A stretch of 64,000 nucleotides of DNA from Parietichytrium sp. I65-24A. Its lineage: Eukaryota; Sar; Bigyra; Thraustochytrida; Thraustochytriidae. The position numbers were made by a program, and so were the translations under genes. Under the pieces are notes generated by a model. That model was not told the DNA's origin, ran no database searches, and saw only the letters and a program-made list of their open reading frames with translations. The DNA is taken from NCBI GenBank assembly GCA_012862575.1, contig BLSF01000050.1:1-64000 (forward strand), written 5' to 3'. Positions 63,301-64,000 of this stretch are shown here, in pieces. The stretch's first letter is position 1. Each line of letters begins with the position of its first letter.

Positions 63301-64000
63301 TGTTCTTCCGCCTTTAAAGAACGGGGTACTTGCAACTATCGCATTTTCCTCCAGATCCAACCAAAATAATTCGTACTGATTGAGCAGCCCGGTCGGAAGA
63401 TAAGCACACAGCGCGTCACGCGGAATAAGATAGTACTGTTTGCCAGTAGATCTTGACTCAAATACGCCGGTCACAACGTTGGGCTGCTCCACCAGACTGC
63501 TGTGGTCTAAGGAGAAGTGCGAACAAGACTGGCGAGTAGTTGACTCGGGACGCACAATCTTATGCCCTTCGGGCGTGATTTGTAGGGCGTATATTTCGTC
63601 AACTTCCCCCACCGCGAATTTAACTCGCTCGCAATCCTTTGTGACCGGTTCAAACAGAGGGGAGGAATGCAAGCTGACCTGCAACCTATCTCGGTTCTCA
63701 TTGAGAAATTCCACAGAGCACACCACAGAGGGAGCAGACGTTACCAAAGTCTCGCTTGTACTAACATAGCATACCCCACCGTCCAAAGGACGTGAAGTGT
63801 CGATCCCGAGGCATTCGCCCACAATGCTGTAGCCGCGAAGCTGCGTTGGAACTGAGGACTGCGGCACTCGGCCAACTAAGGCCACGTTTCCAGTAAAAGA
63901 GTTGACTCGCATATCCTGGAAAGAGTAGTCAAAGCGGTCCAATTTCCATTCGCAAGACGATGGTAGTGGCCGGGCGATGCAGCGCTGCACAAGCTCATTT
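57351..64000 (-). CDS. Giant DUF3638/DUF3645-type protein (5' end beyond window; apparent frameshift)
   Basis: About 2,200 residues are visible; the frame is still open at 64000, and fungal relatives exceed 3,000 residues. A Walker-A-like QMRMGGGKSSTILPLL (~60924-60877) and Walker-B-like LLDECDILL (~60511) identify DUF3638, a SecA/helicase-like NTP-binding fold. VPFVGKDTPSQAAEFSHPDI (~59480) is the DUF3645 block. DYAQAAFRMRRLGKGQT (~58510) resembles a helicase motif VI. Databases often label such proteins ubiquitin hydrolases, which the motifs here do not support. At 60348-60351 the coding strand has AAAA where AAA would keep the frame. As read, the upstream half stops at 60337 while the next frame is open from just beside it. 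This is a one-base insertion, a sequence error or a recoding site. Confidence 0.82.

Overview
The window reads as nuclear DNA of a unicellular eukaryote. Genes lie singly on both strands, start in ATG contexts such as GCCACCATG, and are mostly intronless. The few introns are GT-AG, 81-97 nt long, with a CTAAC/CTGAC branch-site-like motif about 25-30 nt before the AG. There are no operons, ribosome-binding sites or CRISPR arrays. Plant-type LRRs, fungal-type Trk K+ transporters, DUF7703-like proteins (best known from fungi), a DUF3638/DUF3645 giant and a class C GPCR together suggest a stramenopile-like protist such as a labyrinthulomycete. That taxonomic call is inference, not proof.

Layout: 1-1210 (-) secreted LRR protein, cut by the window edge; 3385-6849 (-) large acidic repeat-bearing nuclear-type protein; 8787-10646 (+) Trk-family cation transporter; 12214-13056 and 14564-15604 (+) two DUF7703-like membrane paralogues; 16198-17157 (+) ATP10-like mitochondrial assembly factor; 17585-18316 (-) secreted NodB-type polysaccharide deacetylase; 18317-23951 gene-free, repeat-rich; 23952-25031 (-) C2H2 zinc-finger protein; about 25.08-29.6 kb (-) a Mutator-like (MULE) DNA transposon with transposase and a Ulp1-like protease gene; 32043-34136 (+) second Trk transporter; 34137-39309 gene-free; 39310-44015 (+) class C GPCR with three stacked Venus-flytrap modules; 45150-55347 (+) tandem array of four EGF-like plus multi-pass membrane genes; 56219-57358 (+) membrane-anchored trypsin-like protease; 57351-64000 (-) DUF3638/DUF3645 giant protein, running off the right edge.

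The window is rich in cell-surface and transport proteins: two K+/Na+ transporters, two 7TM DUF7703 proteins, a GPCR and four EGF-7TM proteins. The last five form one 16-kb same-strand block. The most novel items are the triple-flytrap GPCR with its neighbouring EGF-7TM array. Next come the short palindromes recurring between genes (CTNACNGTNAG and GTACTSAGTAC), a perfect 41-bp hairpin, the MULE with its Ulp1-like protease, and an apparent one-base frameshift in the DUF3638 gene.
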